Origin: CBDUVZ01 sp965370805
GTDB taxonomy: Bacteria; Hydrothermota; Tepidihabitantia; Tepidihabitantales; Tepidihabitantaceae
Assembly (NCBI GenBank): GCA_965370805.1
Contig: CBDUVZ010000001.1
Location: 16,152 to 80,151, forward strand
Length of the DNA: 64,000 nucleotides
Reading direction: 5' to 3'
Below, piece after piece: positions 14,849 through 22,860 of the stretch. The notes beneath the pieces were generated by a model that made no database searches, was not told where the DNA came from, and saw only the letters and a list, made by a program, of their open reading frames with translations. Within the stretch, counting starts at the first letter, position 1, and each line of letters starts with the position of its first letter. A program made the position numbers and the translations under genes.

Positions 14849-15531
14849 AGCTCACCTGGCTGCAGGCGGGCGGCGTTATCATCCTGGCGGTGCTTGCGTT
14901 CGGCTGGGCTGAGTTGTACCTGCCGCTGGGCGAGAGCTTCCGGGTGGATGTGTTCGAGCTTGCCACCCGACTGCGGCAGGCGAGAGGCGATATCGCCTGG
15001 CTTCGGGGCAACAATCCCCGGCTGCGGACGGAGATCGACGAACTGAGCCTGGCAGTTGCCGAACTGGGGGACAAGTTCGCCAGCGCGTTCTCGGATGACC
15101 TGTACCTGGCAATCAATGCCGCCGCAAACCGGCTCTATCTTCGGCGAGGCCGGAAGGTAATCCGCGAAGCGGTCATCTCGACCGGGAGTGACGACACGCT
15201 GAAGCAGGGAGGCAGGAAATTCATATTCGATACCCCGCGCGGAATCATGACCGTCTGGCGTAAGAAAAAGGACCCGGTCTGGATCAAGCCGGACTGGGCT
15301 TTCCTCGAGAAAGGCGAATCGATTCCGGATATCGAATCACCGCTGCGGAGGCAGGACGACGTGCTCGGCGCGTACCTGCTGGACCTGGGTGGAGGAGTGG
15401 CGATTCACGGAACCCAGGCTACTTACCTGCTCGGCCGGAGCGTTACTCACGGCTGCATCAGGGTCGGCCGGGATGACCTGAAGGTGCTCTGGGATTCGGT
15501 GCCGGTGAAAACCAAGGTCTACATCTACTGA
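14845..15531 (+). CDS. L,D-transpeptidase (YkuD domain)
   Basis: A 228-residue membrane-anchored protein starting at the ATG at 14845 (ATGA overlap); the longer frame from 14770 lies within the M15 gene. One helix (GGVIILAVLAFGWAELYLPL) is followed by a short coiled region and the YkuD domain: IHGTQ (His188) and the active-site motif THGCIRV with Cys204 and Arg206. YkuD enzymes make 3-3 cross-links in peptidoglycan or attach proteins to it. All catalytic residues are present, in contrast to the next gene. Confidence 0.9.
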   Translation: MKLTWLQAGGVIILAVLAFGWAELYLPLGESFRVDVFELATRLRQARGDIAWLRGNNPRLRTEIDELSLAVAELGDKFASAFSDDLYLAINAAANRLYLRRGRKVIREAVISTGSDDTLKQGGRKFIFDTPRGIMTVWRKKKDPVWIKPDWAFLEKGESIPDIESPLRRQDDVLGAYLLDLGGGVAIHGTQATYLLGRSVTHGCIRVGRDDLKVLWDSVPVKTKVYIY

Positions 15532-16181
15532 TGGACAGGTACAACCGCGTGCTTTCGATTGTGGCCGTAGTCGCGGCCGCGCTGGCGTTTGCCCGGCTGA
15601 CGGATGCATTCGGGAAGCGGGAGCTTGTCCGGGTTGCCCACGAGCTCGATTCCGAGCTGGCCGTGGTTGACGGGCAATACCGGCAGCTCATCGCCGAGGC
15701 GGACCGCCTGGACCAGGATGAGCGGCTGCTCTGCCAGCGGATTGCGTTCATGTCCAAGCGGGAGCATTACCTGGTCATCAGCCGTCGTCGTCGTCGGCTG
15801 CAACTGCTGCTCGGGGACAAGGAGATGCTCGAGGTGAAGTACAAGCTGCGCGGGCCGGCTGACGGTGTCAGCGGGTTCGGGTCCCTTCCCAAAGCGACGC
15901 TCGAGGTTCTTGGCGTCGAGACCCGGACCAGTTGGCATCGGCCCGACTGGCTGTACCGCCTGGAGGGAATCGATCCACCGGCGGACTCGTTCCGGCGGCT
16001 GGTGCGCGATGCCTTCGGCCCGGGTCAGATCTTCCTGGGCGGCGCGATTGCGATTCACGGCCGGGTCAGGGACCAGGTACCGGCGGAGGCGATTGACCAC
16101 ACGTACCTGCAACTCGATGACGCGTCGCTCAAGGCAGTAGTCGGGGCACTCAAACCTGGCGCGCTGGTGTTCATTCAGTAG
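15531..16181 (+). CDS. Catalytically inactive L,D-transpeptidase paralogue
   Basis: A 216-residue protein with the same layout as its neighbour: a membrane helix (VLSIVAVVAAALAFARL), a coiled coil (residues ~30-75) and a YkuD-like C-terminus. AIAIHGRV keeps the His of the first motif, but the second motif reads DHTYLQLDD where the active paralogue has THGCIRVGRDD. The nucleophile Cys is Tyr192 and the Arg is Gln. It therefore cannot be a classical transpeptidase. It starts at TGATG, one base from the active enzyme's stop, suggesting a partner or regulator. Confidence 0.75.
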   Translation: MDRYNRVLSIVAVVAAALAFARLTDAFGKRELVRVAHELDSELAVVDGQYRQLIAEADRLDQDERLLCQRIAFMSKREHYLVISRRRRRLQLLLGDKEMLEVKYKLRGPADGVSGFGSLPKATLEVLGVETRTSWHRPDWLYRLEGIDPPADSFRRLVRDAFGPGQIFLGGAIAIHGRVRDQVPAEAIDHTYLQLDDASLKAVVGALKPGALVFIQ

Positions 16182-16275
16182 CACCGGGCCGGTTGACATG
16201 CGGGGATTGGTATCATATCCTGCCTGTGGCTTGAGTTCGGTTGCTGTGCTCTGACAATCAGGATTATCAGTCTGC

Positions 16276-16363
<88 letters not shown>

Positions 16364-16372
16364 TTCTTGTTC

Positions 16373-16401
16373 TTGACATCCTTCTGCCTTTGCCCTATGC
16401 T
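16373..16401 (+). promoter_or_regulatory. Sigma70-like promoter, predicted leaderless BPL_N gene
   Basis: TTGACA, 17 bp, TATGCT; 7 bp then lead to the ATG at 16409. The same TATGCT box occurs before 18251, 53031 and 54427. Confidence 0.72.
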
Positions 16402-16408
16402 CCGGGCG

Positions 16409-17944
16409 ATGGCTGCGGCTGTGCGAAACGGTATCCTCGGCGTTCTCTCAGCATTGATACTGGTTGCAGTCCTTCCTGAGGCACAGGCAGCCGAGGGGTT
16501 CTACAAGGACGTGTTCATGGACGGCGGACGGTGGCTGACGCACCGGACCCGGTTGTATGCGGCGGAGAGCCTCGGGTTGGAGATGGAGTATCTTGCCGCG
16601 GCCGATTCCATGCTCATGCAGCGAATCATGGTGCGCGGTCCTGATGATGCCAACGGAGGCCTGCTGTATCCGGATGGCGAGCCGCGGTTCCGGGTTGTCT
16701 ACACCAATGGCGGCAGAGCGGGGCGGCACGGCACCGCGCTCGGCGACACCGGGCGGCAGCGAATCAGAGATTTCTATCATCACGGTGGCAGCTACACCGG
16801 TTCCTGCGCCGGGGCGTTCATTGCTTCGCTGAGCAGCCAGGATTCCGGAGTCGTCGAGAGCTACTACCACATCTGGCCCGGAAGAACCCGGTGTACGAAC
16901 ATGTTCGATGTCCAGACCGGCCATTTCGTCCCGATCAGCTCACCGCTGCTGGACTACTATGACTTCGGGGGAGACGGCTACATCGATAATGTCTATCACA
17001 ACGGCGGGTGCTATGCCAATGAGGTTATCAACTACCCGCCCGGAACCGAAGTCCTGCTCAGGTACGACACCCTCGGATTCCCGGCTCACTGGAAAGCGAG
17101 TTGCTGGGCATACAAGGGGGCGGATACGACCGGCCGCATTGTGCTCGTCGGCTCTCACCCGGAGGGGTACAGCTTTGGTGAGCGGCTGCACCTGATGATG
17201 GCGATGACGCAGTACGCGCTGGATGGTCAGGGCAGCCCGTACGTCAAGGCTGCGCTGGCGAACGGCGTGACAAGGCACATGGACCGTCCGACCGGAGACG
17301 ACCCGGCGTACGTTATGGTCGGGGACCGGCAGTACCACCATTTCGCGATTGACGTTCATTCCCGGGCGAGCAACCTGACAGTGACTCTGAACGGCAACGA
17401 TTCGTTCGACCTGAACCTGTACTTGAAGCATGAAGACTTCGCGTTCCGCAGCACGGCTGACCATGCCGATACTTCGCTGGGTGCGGACAAAGCCATACAT
17501 CTAGCTGAGCCGGCGGTCGGAAGATGGTTCGTTGGGGTGGAGTGTGCCACTACGGTCCAGGCTCATCTGCAGGGCGACAGCTTCTACCTGTACTCCGGCC
17601 GGACCGATGTGCTCGACGGGGTTGACTACTCGATAACCGCCAGTTGGAGCCCGGGCGGAGTTGCTGATTGCCCGCCTGTGGTTCGTGACCGCGGATTGAG
17701 CGCGTTCCCCAGTCCGTTCCGAACGGTGTGCGAGATATCGGTTCCTCCGGGAGCCGGGGATATCGAAGTGTACGACATGAGCGGCCGGCAGGTCGCCTCA
17801 TCTCGGGACCGGTCGCTTACCCGGACCAGGTCAGGGAACAGGTATCGTTGGCAGCCGGGTGAGTCGGTTGGAGCCGGGGTGTATCTGATCCGGGTCCGGA
17901 CCGGCGAAGCGTCGGTCACGAAGCGGGTTGTGTACCTGAGATAG
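16409..17944 (+). CDS. Secreted BPL_N (GATase1-like) protein with PPC-like and sorting domains
   Basis: I start at the ATG at 16409 (511 residues) since the upstream TTG and the ATG at 16397 lie inside the promoter. A signal peptide (GVLSALILVAVLPEAQA) leads to a domain resembling the biotin-protein-ligase N-terminal/GATase1 fold: YTNGGRAG, then GGSYTGSCAGAFIAS with a Cys in nucleophile position, and GSHPEGYSFGER. A PPC-like beta-sandwich (about residues 300-400) and a C-terminal sorting domain (VYDMSGRQV, GAGVYLIRV) follow. The GATase1-like part may be an amidase or peptidase; substrate unknown. Confidence 0.78.
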   Translation: MAAAVRNGILGVLSALILVAVLPEAQAAEGFYKDVFMDGGRWLTHRTRLYAAESLGLEMEYLAAADSMLMQRIMVRGPDDANGGLLYPDGEPRFRVVYTNGGRAGRHGTALGDTGRQRIRDFYHHGGSYTGSCAGAFIASLSSQDSGVVESYYHIWPGRTRCTNMFDVQTGHFVPISSPLLDYYDFGGDGYIDNVYHNGGCYANEVINYPPGTEVLLRYDTLGFPAHWKASCWAYKGADTTGRIVLVGSHPEGYSFGERLHLMMAMTQYALDGQGSPYVKAALANGVTRHMDRPTGDDPAYVMVGDRQYHHFAIDVHSRASNLTVTLNGNDSFDLNLYLKHEDFAFRSTADHADTSLGADKAIHLAEPAVGRWFVGVECATTVQAHLQGDSFYLYSGRTDVLDGVDYSITASWSPGGVADCPPVVRDRGLSAFPSPFRTVCEISVPPGAGDIEVYDMSGRQVASSRDRSLTRTRSGNRYRWQPGESVGAGVYLIRVRTGEASVTKRVVYLR

Positions 17945-18049
17945 GCTTGACAGGTTACTGAGGCGTAGCGTGCCCTGTGGGCACGTTGCCTGCCTTGTGT
18001 GCTTTCATTGGGGTAGGAACCGAGTCGCCCGGCATTTGGTCAAAGTGAC

Positions 18050-18217
18050 ATGGCAGAAGGTACCGGCATCCACATCGACCCGGTCTGCAAGATGGAGGTG
18101 CTCGAGGCACACGAAGCCGTGACAATCCGACGCACCGCGTCGGTTCCTCGACTCCTCAAATTCTTGCCCCTTTCTGTCTCATCTTTTCACCTTCATCCTT
18201 TGCCTTTCTCTGTTTGA
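18050..18217 (+). pseudogene. Truncated YHS-domain gene remnant
   Basis: The frame begins MAEGTGIHIDPVCKMEVLEA. IDPVCKMEV is the start of a YHS domain (metal-binding, usual form DPVCGMxV). After about 28 residues the frame turns into Pro/Leu/Ser-rich sequence encoded by pyrimidine-rich intergenic DNA and stops at 18217, just inside the -35 box of the next gene. The second YHS half with its FCS..C motif is missing. Part of it is duplicated at 20287-20316. Confidence 0.65.
18072..18101 (+). repeat. Left copy of 30-bp direct repeat flanking the 18251-20218 gene
   Basis: ACATCGACCCGGTCTGCAAG continues as ATGGAGGTGC; it differs from 20287-20316 at one base. It encodes the start of the YHS motif. 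Confidence 0.75.
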
Positions 18218-18242
18218 CAACCAGCCACCTTTGTGCTATGCT
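18214..18242 (+). promoter_or_regulatory. Sigma70-like promoter, predicted leaderless sigma4/HARE-HTH gene
   Basis: TTGACA, 17 bp, TATGCT; 8 bp separate the -10 box from the ATG at 18251. Confidence 0.7.
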
Positions 18243-18250
18243 GGCAAGTA

Positions 18251-20218
18251 ATGAAAACGAGTAATCTGAGCGCCCCCAGACTCCGCAGCGAACGCAAGCA
18301 CAAGGACAGTCATGTCCAAACGGCACAGGCGCCGGCCAGACGACTGCGGCTCCGGCTTGACGGCTACCTCGACCAGGCACGGCTTGGACCTCGGGCCACA
18401 GACGCTCTTCACCGGCTGGGCGTAAGAACGGTAGGGCAATTCCTCGCTGTGGACGTTTCGAGGATACTGGAGCTATATGGCTGCGGCCAAGTTGCCTATC
18501 GGAGGGCGAAAAGCGCCCAGACACGCATAAGGGACAAGTTCTCCAAGGGGACTACTACTTCCACCAAACGGGAATTGGATCTGGCGTGGCGTGTCATTGA
18601 CCTGATCGGGATGATCTCGTTGCGAGAGGTTCTCGACATCCACAAAAGGGATGCACTGCGGGTTTCTGGCCATGGCATCCAGGCTTGGCGTGGGGTCATC
18701 GCTCTCCAGCAACTGATTGCTCAGAGTTTGAAGGGTCGCAAGACCCGGAAAGCAGTTCCACTGAACTTCGGCAACCCGGTTTCTCTCTCCATGCTGGAAC
18801 TACTACCAGTTTTCTCGTCTGACAGCACCTCAAGGCCATCGGCCATCGTGTTGCACAAGAGCTATCGCGGGGAGATACCAGTGACAGAGCTTCTTCTTCT
18901 GCCGCGCGTAGAACGAATGCTTTCAGAATTAGGCATTGACACTCTTGGCGCTCTTCTACTGACGCCGGCCAGAGTTCTGACGAACCAGAAGAATCTTGGC
19001 GAAGTCACACTTGCGAAGGTCCAAGACACAATAAGGGACTTTCTACTTCATACCGCTACGTCTGCCGATGCCAGTGCCTTGGATTTCTCTTCTTCCAGCG
19101 GTCTGGTCAGAAGTTTTGTGCGTCGTGCGTTCGACGACCAGCGCACAGCGGGAATTCTGCTGAGCCGCTTCGGTTTGGGCCGCAGCGACATCCTGACGTA
19201 CAAGGAAGTCGGCAAAGAGTATGGAATCACGCGGGCGCGCGTCGGGCAGATAGTCCAAGTCGGGCCGCGAGTCCTTTCGTCCCAGGTCAAACTGAGGCTT
19301 CTAGCTCCGCTCTGGGCGGAAGTAGACAAGATCATAGGCAAGAACGGGGGGCTCATTGAAGTCTCCACACTGGCTCAGAAGCTCAGCCATCGATTCGATT
19401 GGAAAAGCTGCCCCAGGATTCATACCCTGGCGAATATCCTTCTGCTGAACCGGGAACTGCATGTCTATGAGAATGCGGAGTCCGTCACCAGCGCCGACTT
19501 CCTCAGGCGGCAAATAGAGGCAGACTTGGTGTGTCGGGAGGGCTTCCCTTGTGTAACCTGTGGTCAGGGTCCCATCAATCTGAGCAGGGCATTCAAGTCC
19601 GGACCAGAGGAAATGGGCATCAAAGAAGCTGGCCGCAGGATAGCTGCCATCTGCAGCAAGTACTGCCCCCGAGGTGCCGAACCACCAAGCCGCTTTCCTT
19701 CAGTTCTTGTGGTCCATTTCGCACTGCGCACTGACAATGTGATAGTCCAGGGTGACCGAGTCCATACCAAGAGACACTGGTTACTCTGTCGGAGTGAATC
19801 CCTGAAGGAGGTGATCGCTGCCACACTCGAAGTGGTCGGGTATCCGGTGCACTACAGCGAACTGGCCAGCCGCATCCGTAGTGAAAGCACAAGATTCAAG
19901 AATGTACCTGACCGATCTATCCATACCTGCCTGATGTACTATGGCCGGTTCCAGTTGGCAGGGCGTGGAGCCTACGGCCTGGCATCCTGGAAGATAAGGC
20001 CATACAAGTCCCGCACCCAGGCTATTATCGAATTGCTGGAAAAGCATGGCAAGCCGATGTCCGCTTCACAAGTGATTTCTCGTCTCACACGGGGCGGAGC
20101 ACTCAAGCCCCAGAATCTCCGGGCCGCACTGTGCGAACATCCGCGCTTCGTGGAAGTAGAAGAAGGCGTGTACGACCTGCGAGAACGGGTCAAACAGGAT
20201 ACGAGACGGAAATCGTGA
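18251..20218 (+). CDS. RNAP alphaCTD-like / sigma70 region 4 / HARE-HTH-like protein
   Basis: A 655-residue soluble protein. Residues ~40-90 (LGPRATDALHRLGVRTVGQF) and ~215-270 (MLSELGIDTLGALLL, KNLGEVTLAKVQDTI) resemble helix-hairpin-helix units of the RNA polymerase alpha C-terminal domain. Residues ~300-345 (GILLSRFGLG, LTYKEVGKEYGITRARVGQI) are a sigma70 region 4 HTH. A Cys-containing segment (CVTCG, CSKYC) may bind zinc. The C-terminus has two winged-helix-like modules resembling HARE-HTH (GYPVHYSELASRI, GKPMSASQVISRL). It probably binds DNA and/or RNA polymerase. Codon use is less GC-rich than its neighbours, and 30-bp repeats flank it. Confidence 0.72.
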   Translation: MKTSNLSAPRLRSERKHKDSHVQTAQAPARRLRLRLDGYLDQARLGPRATDALHRLGVRTVGQFLAVDVSRILELYGCGQVAYRRAKSAQTRIRDKFSKGTTTSTKRELDLAWRVIDLIGMISLREVLDIHKRDALRVSGHGIQAWRGVIALQQLIAQSLKGRKTRKAVPLNFGNPVSLSMLELLPVFSSDSTSRPSAIVLHKSYRGEIPVTELLLLPRVERMLSELGIDTLGALLLTPARVLTNQKNLGEVTLAKVQDTIRDFLLHTATSADASALDFSSSSGLVRSFVRRAFDDQRTAGILLSRFGLGRSDILTYKEVGKEYGITRARVGQIVQVGPRVLSSQVKLRLLAPLWAEVDKIIGKNGGLIEVSTLAQKLSHRFDWKSCPRIHTLANILLLNRELHVYENAESVTSADFLRRQIEADLVCREGFPCVTCGQGPINLSRAFKSGPEEMGIKEAGRRIAAICSKYCPRGAEPPSRFPSVLVVHFALRTDNVIVQGDRVHTKRHWLLCRSESLKEVIAATLEVVGYPVHYSELASRIRSESTRFKNVPDRSIHTCLMYYGRFQLAGRGAYGLASWKIRPYKSRTQAIIELLEKHGKPMSASQVISRLTRGGALKPQNLRAALCEHPRFVEVEEGVYDLRERVKQDTRRKS

Positions 20219-20243
20219 TGCCAAGCAATGGGAACAGGGCAGG

Positions 20244-20474
20244 GTGGTGCTTGGTCTGAGCAATCGCACGGCAGAAAACAGAACTTACATCGACCCGGTC
20301 TGCAAGATGGAAGTGCGCGCACTGCTTCGGGAAGCCGGACGGCTGAAGATAGAGCGGCTGTACTTCGGCGCGGATACGCCCGGATTCTACGCGCGGCTGG
20401 GTGCGGAAGTGCATGAGCAGGTGACCGACGATTCCTGCATCATGTCCCTGGAAACGGATGCCCGGCCGACCTGA
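20244..20474 (+). pseudogene. YHS start joined to a GNAT acetyltransferase C-terminus
   Basis: The frame reads TYIDPVCKMEV (as in the YHS remnant at 18050) and then switches to ERLYFGADTPGFYARLGAEV with CIMSLETD, the C-terminal end of a GNAT acetyltransferase (FY..LGAE motif). Neither domain is complete. It looks like a recombination junction, though an expressed 76-residue fusion is not excluded. Confidence 0.6.
20287..20316 (+). repeat. Right copy of 30-bp direct repeat
   Basis: It matches 18072-18101 at 29 of 30 bases. The pair brackets the sigma4/HARE-HTH gene at about 2.2 kb distance. Confidence 0.75.
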
Positions 20475-20550
20475 CCCGCAGAGTTGCGACCGGAAGTGCC
20501 TTCCGGTGGAACCCGCACTGGCATTCTCCGTAAAGCGTGCTATGTCACGC

Positions 20551-20850
20551 ATGGTTCGCAGTCGCGACGCGGTCTTGAATACCTTGGCCGAGCACCGGGA
20601 CGCAATCCGGTCGCTCGGGGTCCGCAGCCTGGCTCTGTTCGGCTCGGTAGTGACCGGGACGGCGTCCGAGTCGAGCGACCTCGACTTCCTCGTCGAGTTC
20701 GAGCACAAGAGCTTTGATAACTACATGGACCTGAAGGCATTCCTGGAGGATCTGTTCGACTGCCGCGTGGACCTCGTGCTCAAGAACGCCCTCAAGCCCC
20801 GTCTGCGTGAACCGATACTGGCCGCCGCTGTCCATGCCCCGGGACTATAG
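20551..20850 (+). CDS. MntA-type nucleotidyltransferase
   Basis: A 99-residue minimal nucleotidyltransferase: RSLALFGSVVTGTASESSDLDFLVEF holds the GS...DxD catalytic signature; the second part, LKAFLEDLFDCRVDLV, supplies the third acidic residue. Such proteins pair with HEPN (HepT) toxins and can AMPylate them. Start codons at 20542 and 20551 are both possible; the frame extends further up, but that part overlaps the GNAT remnant. Its expected HepT partner follows only as a 22-codon stub. Confidence 0.8.
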   Translation: MVRSRDAVLNTLAEHRDAIRSLGVRSLALFGSVVTGTASESSDLDFLVEFEHKSFDNYMDLKAFLEDLFDCRVDLVLKNALKPRLREPILAAAVHAPGL

Positions 20851-20902
20851 AGTCTACCTCGAGGACATCCTGGAAGCCGCCGAGGCCGAGTCCACCGAGT
20901 GA
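20834..20902 (+). pseudogene. Truncated HepT (HEPN/DUF86) stub
   Basis: The ATG at 20834 overlaps the end of the nucleotidyltransferase gene. The 22 codons MPRDYRVYLEDILEAAEAES match the conserved N-terminus of DUF86/HepT proteins (MpRDyrxYLeDIleA). The frame stops before the RNase motif RxxxxH. The toxin is therefore lost and the nucleotidyltransferase is an orphan antitoxin. Confidence 0.65.
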
Positions 20903-20924
20903 ACCGGGGCGGAAGATCAACCGC

Positions 20925-20970
20925 CAAGAACGCCGAGAGCGCCAAGGGCACGAAGAAGTCAAGAGTCGAG
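20925..20970 (+). repeat. Dispersed intergenic repeat copy (CCGCCAAGAACGCC type)
   Basis: AACCGCCAAGAACGCCGAGA and GCGCCAAGGGCACGAAG share words with 4155-4190 and with the inverse complement at 59488-59532. It lies just after the HepT stub, close to the presumed truncation point. Confidence 0.55.
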
Positions 20971-21044
20971 TATCAAACCGCAGGTGTCAGAGTGTGAATG
21001 ACAGCGTGCGCGGGCCTGGGGAACCGGAGTCGATTCCTGGCGGG

Positions 21045-21722
21045 CTATTCGTCCGGGTCGTCGGGCGTGCCGTCGGGTTTGTACCCGAGCTTGTGGTACG
21101 GATTGACGAGCGACGAGGCGACGTTCTTCAGGTGGGCGGCGACCCGCTTCAGGAACCGGATCAGCAGCGCCCGGATGACCGCTTCGCGGCCGCGAAGCTC
21201 GGTGTCGGAGAGGAGCTTGTCGGTCAGGGTGTCGCACTCCCGGGCCAGTTGTGCCTGCATCTCCATCGCTTTGCGCCCGAGTTCGGAATCGCCCTGCTCA
21301 AATGCCTGGATGGTCATTTCGTACACCCGGGCAACCCCGGCTTCGATTTCGCGGATGGCGTCAACGTGCTGGCCGGTCAGTTTCTCGGGGTAGTGATGCG
21401 CCAGCTCGACCAGGTTCTTGCAGTAGTCGCCGATACGCTCGATGTCACCGACGATACTGGACAGAAAGAGCGCGGCGACGTAGTCCTGCTGCGGGTTGAC
21501 CGCGAAGTGCTCGGCAATCTTGCGGCGAACCGAAATTTCGTGCCGGTTCATCTTCCGGTCGATGGCGTAGATGTCCTCGGCCTCGCGTTCGTTGTCCAGC
21601 AGGACGCGGAGCGAGTACTGGAACATCTGCAGCCCGAGCTTGAGCATCTCGGTGCAGGTATCGGTCGCCTCACTCAGGAGGTTCGTCTTCCGCCAGACTT
21701 GAAAGAAATCAGCAAACAACAT
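21045..21722 (-). CDS. phoU: PhoU-domain protein
   Basis: A 225-residue helical protein starting at the ATG at 21722 (SD GAGGAGA; overlaps the transporter stop as TGATG). Residues are typical of PhoU: EAEDIYAIDRKMNRHEISVR, SSIVGDIERIGDYCKNLVEL (the E/DxxxD metal motif) and a second bundle. PhoU-like proteins modulate phosphate uptake. Here it partners the Na/Pi cotransporter encoded immediately upstream rather than a PstSCAB system, an arrangement known from other NptA-type transporters that carry PhoU domains in trans or fused. Confidence 0.88.
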   Translation of the reverse strand: MLFADFFQVWRKTNLLSEATDTCTEMLKLGLQMFQYSLRVLLDNEREAEDIYAIDRKMNRHEISVRRKIAEHFAVNPQQDYVAALFLSSIVGDIERIGDYCKNLVELAHHYPEKLTGQHVDAIREIEAGVARVYEMTIQAFEQGDSELGRKAMEMQAQLARECDTLTDKLLSDTELRGREAVIRALLIRFLKRVAAHLKNVASSLVNPYHKLGYKPDGTPDDPDE

Positions 21723-22822
21723 CAGTTTCTCCTCGTAAGGATAACGACAAGCAGCGGTATTGCAAAGAAGACGACACCGGTGTAGACCAGGGCCCAGACC
21801 CGGCGTCGGGCGCAGAACCGGCCCCACCACCGGGCGGTCGTAATCGGGACCACTTTCAGCGGGTACCAGATGACGGTGCCGAAGATGTTGAAGCAGAGGT
21901 GGGCGAATGCAATCTGGATTGCGCCGACCGAACCGGTCACCAGGGCGGCCAGGATTGCGGTCACGGTCGTGCCGATGTTGGCCCCGATTGAGTAGGGGAA
22001 TATCTGGCGCAGGGTCAGCAGGCCGGCCCCGGCCAGCGGCACCGCAATCGACAGCGTCGCGGAACTGGACTGGACGATAGCGGTGAACGCCAGCCCGACC
22101 AGGAACGCCTTGGCCGCGTTACCGAACAGGTATTTGTCGACTACGAGCTCGATTCGGCGACTGATGAGCGAGCGCATCATGTCGACGATGAACTTCAGGG
22201 CGCCGAAAAGCAGGACCAGGGAGAGTATCAGAATCACGAGCGGGTGGCCGCCGACCAGTTTGCCGACCGCATGGGCGACCGGCTTGGTGACGAACTTGAG
22301 CGGGCTGACAAAGGTGAACCCGCCGACGTCGGTGAACGCCCGGGCCAGGATGCCGGAGACCCGGGCGAGCGGGTGGAACATGATCTCCACCGGCAGCAGG
22401 ACGATGACCGACAGGATATTGAAGATATCGTGGATGACCGCGGCCGGGAATGCCCGCTCGAACTCCTGGCGCCGGGTGGCGTGGGCAAACGATACCAGCG
22501 TATTGGTGATTGTCGTTCCGATGTTGGCGCCCATTATCAGCGGGATGGCGTGTTCGATGTCGAGCGTACCGGCGGCCACCAGGCCGACGACCAGCGACGT
22601 GGTCGAAGACGAACTCTGGACCAGCGACGTCGCCAGGATGCCGACGAACAGGCCGGCAATCGGCGCGGCGGTAACCGACAGCAGGGTGGCGGCGAACCCG
22701 CCGCCCAGGCCTTTGAACCCGTCGCCGAGCAGCGTGATTGACAGCAGGAAAACGTAGAGTGCGGCGGCGAATATCGCGATTCGCACGCCAGCCGGCAGCT
22801 TCCGAAGGTCAGGGAGGTTCAC
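21722..22822 (-). CDS. Na+/phosphate cotransporter (PF02690)
   Basis: A 366-residue integral membrane protein with about nine hydrophobic segments. Two inverted-repeat signature motifs are present: LVQSSSSTTSLVVGL, followed by GANIGTTITNTLVS, and IVQSSSATLSIAVPL, followed by GANIGTTVTAILAAL. These QSSS motifs bind Na+ and phosphate in NptA/SLC34-type carriers. The C-terminal PhoU domain found in many bacterial members is encoded separately downstream. The GTG start at 22822 is 10 bp after a TAGACT -10 box. Confidence 0.92.
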   Translation of the reverse strand: MNLPDLRKLPAGVRIAIFAAALYVFLLSITLLGDGFKGLGGGFAATLLSVTAAPIAGLFVGILATSLVQSSSSTTSLVVGLVAAGTLDIEHAIPLIMGANIGTTITNTLVSFAHATRRQEFERAFPAAVIHDIFNILSVIVLLPVEIMFHPLARVSGILARAFTDVGGFTFVSPLKFVTKPVAHAVGKLVGGHPLVILILSLVLLFGALKFIVDMMRSLISRRIELVVDKYLFGNAAKAFLVGLAFTAIVQSSSATLSIAVPLAGAGLLTLRQIFPYSIGANIGTTVTAILAALVTGSVGAIQIAFAHLCFNIFGTVIWYPLKVVPITTARWWGRFCARRRVWALVYTGVVFFAIPLLVVILTRRN

Positions 22823-22832
22823 CAGCGCCCGC

Positions 22833-22860
22833 AGTCTAGAGGCGGCTCAAGCGAAGTCAA
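22833..22860 (-). promoter_or_regulatory. Sigma70-like promoter of the Na/Pi-phoU operon
   Basis: Minus-strand TTGACT, 16 bp, TAGACT; 10 bp to the GTG at 22822, so the leader is only a few bases. No Pho-box-like repeat is apparent. Confidence 0.62.

Noticed and set aside
18072..20316. Classical transposon or integron around the sigma4/HARE gene
   Set aside because: There is no transposase, integrase or terminal inverted repeat. The 30-bp repeats are gene fragments, so only a recombination event can be claimed.
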